Shown piece by piece: positions 14,525 to 14,721 of a DNA stretch of 14,721 nt. Under the pieces are notes generated by a model, which was not told where the DNA came from, ran no database searches, and was given only the letters and a program-made list of their open reading frames with translations. How positions within the stretch are numbered: the first letter of the stretch is position 1; every line of letters begins with the position of its first letter. Source of the stretch: JBFHES01 sp041584015 (GTDB lineage Bacteria > Bacteroidota > Bacteroidia > Bacteroidales > M50B96). Position numbers and translations under genes: made by a program. The stretch covers positions 1-14,721 of the forward strand of contig JBFHES010000100.1 of NCBI GenBank assembly GCA_041584015.1, read 5' to 3'.

Positions 14525-14622
14525 GCATGCCCAATGATCAACCTCATATCCTGAGCAAAAAAGTTCGATATTTCCCTGCTCCGGTGTACAGGAAAGCCGA
14601 CTTTAACGAGTCGGCTTTTTTC
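14525..14622 (+). ncRNA. Candidate small RNA ending in a strong terminator
   Basis: A strong plus-strand terminator (14593-14621) has no gene in front of it on its strand for more than 3 kb, which suggests a short non-coding transcript. Hairpins are possible at CTCA-TATCC-TGAG (14543-14555) and between TTTCCCTG (14571-14578) and CAGGAAA (14589-14595). The latter shares three bases with the terminator stem. A weak -7 box, AAGTTTTG (14518-14525), could start it near 14531, but no -33 element is seen. The part TTCGATATTTCCCTGCTCC vaguely recalls a tRNA T arm, but no matching acceptor is present. The limits given are approximate. Confidence 0.3.
14593..14621 (+). terminator. Strong rho-independent terminator (plus strand)
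   Basis: AAAGCCGACT (14593-14602), loop TTAACG and AGTCGGCTTT (14609-14618) form a perfect 10-bp stem running into six T. On the minus strand the stem is followed by only TTT then CC, so it is weaker there. It still lies 18 bases after the thioredoxin-like gene and may act on that gene too. Confidence 0.85.
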
Positions 14623-14638
14623 GTTTAAAAGTGATTAG

Positions 14639-14721
14639 CTATAGTTTGTTAAGTTCTGAAATCAGATCATTACGCTCAATAAACCCTTCATGTTCGAATA
14701 ACTGCTTACCATTCTTATAAA
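14639..14721 (-). CDS. Thioredoxin-like protein, C-terminal 26 residues (5' part outside window)
   Basis: A minus-strand frame open to the window edge ends at a TAG at 14641-14639. It encodes YKNGKQLFEHEGF followed by IERNDLISELNKL. The pattern of a final strand K-N-G-K-x-x-x-x-H-E-G-F followed by an amphipathic helix is the usual end of thioredoxin-fold proteins in Bacteroidota. The CXXC active site would lie outside the window, so redox function and subcellular location cannot be judged. The other two frames on this strand have early stops in the same bases. Confidence 0.6.
   Translation of the reverse strand, partial: YKNGKQLFEHEGFIERNDLISELNKL

Larger units (their letters stand above)
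14333..14638. other. Gene-free interval between FG-GAP gene and thioredoxin-like gene
   Basis: This 306-base stretch holds the 5' region of the FG-GAP gene and a plus-strand terminator with a possible small RNA. A TAAGTTTT box near 14384 on the minus strand is an imperfect -7 candidate for the FG-GAP gene. Inverted repeats include CGCTAGCG (14363-14370) and TTTCTT-GTA-AAGAAA (14439-14453). No convincing coding frame is visible in it. Confidence 0.6.

Noticed and set aside
14561..14592. tRNA-like 3' end (T-loop-like TTCGATA and CTCCGGT)
   Set aside because: There is no complementary 5' acceptor (ACCGGAG or similar) within a tRNA length upstream, and the T stem does not pair, so it is not a functional tRNA.

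Overview
The window looks like chromosomal DNA of a member of the Bacteroidota; I cannot place the order or genus. Evidence: AT-rich sequence, two very large proteins ending in type IX secretion (T9SS) sorting domains, a Bacteroidota-type ECF sigma / dual-membrane anti-sigma pair, a lipoprotein with a Bacteroidota-style lipobox, and several promoters of the TTTG-N19-TAnnTTTG class. The clearest promoter lies ahead of a tRNA-Leu gene. No mobile element, CRISPR array or phage module is visible.

Left part (1-4020): the 3' end of a MacB/FtsX-type ABC permease meets a family-4-like glycosyltransferase tail to tail, with a 4-bp overlap. A divergent Rrf2-family regulator with three clustered cysteines follows. 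Next come a small DGDGD-containing lipoprotein and, upstream of it on the minus strand, the ribosome-assembly GTPase Der. These last two probably form one transcription unit.

Central part (4021-9570): a minus-strand unit runs from an ECF sigma factor, through a transmembrane/beta-barrel putative anti-sigma factor, to a 1035-residue secreted protein with seven PKD repeats and a T9SS tail. It ends in a strong terminator. An ECF-like promoter (TGCAACC-N17-GTC) precedes the sigma gene, which suggests autoregulation. The plausible circuit is envelope sensing by the barrel, release of sigma, and transcription of the operon including the secreted adhesin-like protein. This is the most interesting system in the window. 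Its first two parts resemble a known Bacteroidota arrangement; the coupling to the PKD protein is inference.

Right part (9571-14721): divergent from the sigma gene is a thyA-folA pair with a one-base gap, supplying dTMP and recycling the dihydrofolate made by ThyA. A well-formed promoter then drives a roughly 107-nt leader and tRNA-Leu(CAA), ending in a bidirectional terminator. A 984-residue T9SS protein with 14 FG-GAP/VCBS repeats (arithmetically two seven-bladed propellers) lies on the minus strand. After a roughly 300-base gap, which holds a strong plus-strand terminator with no gene in front of it (possible small RNA), the window ends in the last 26 codons of a minus-strand thioredoxin-like protein.
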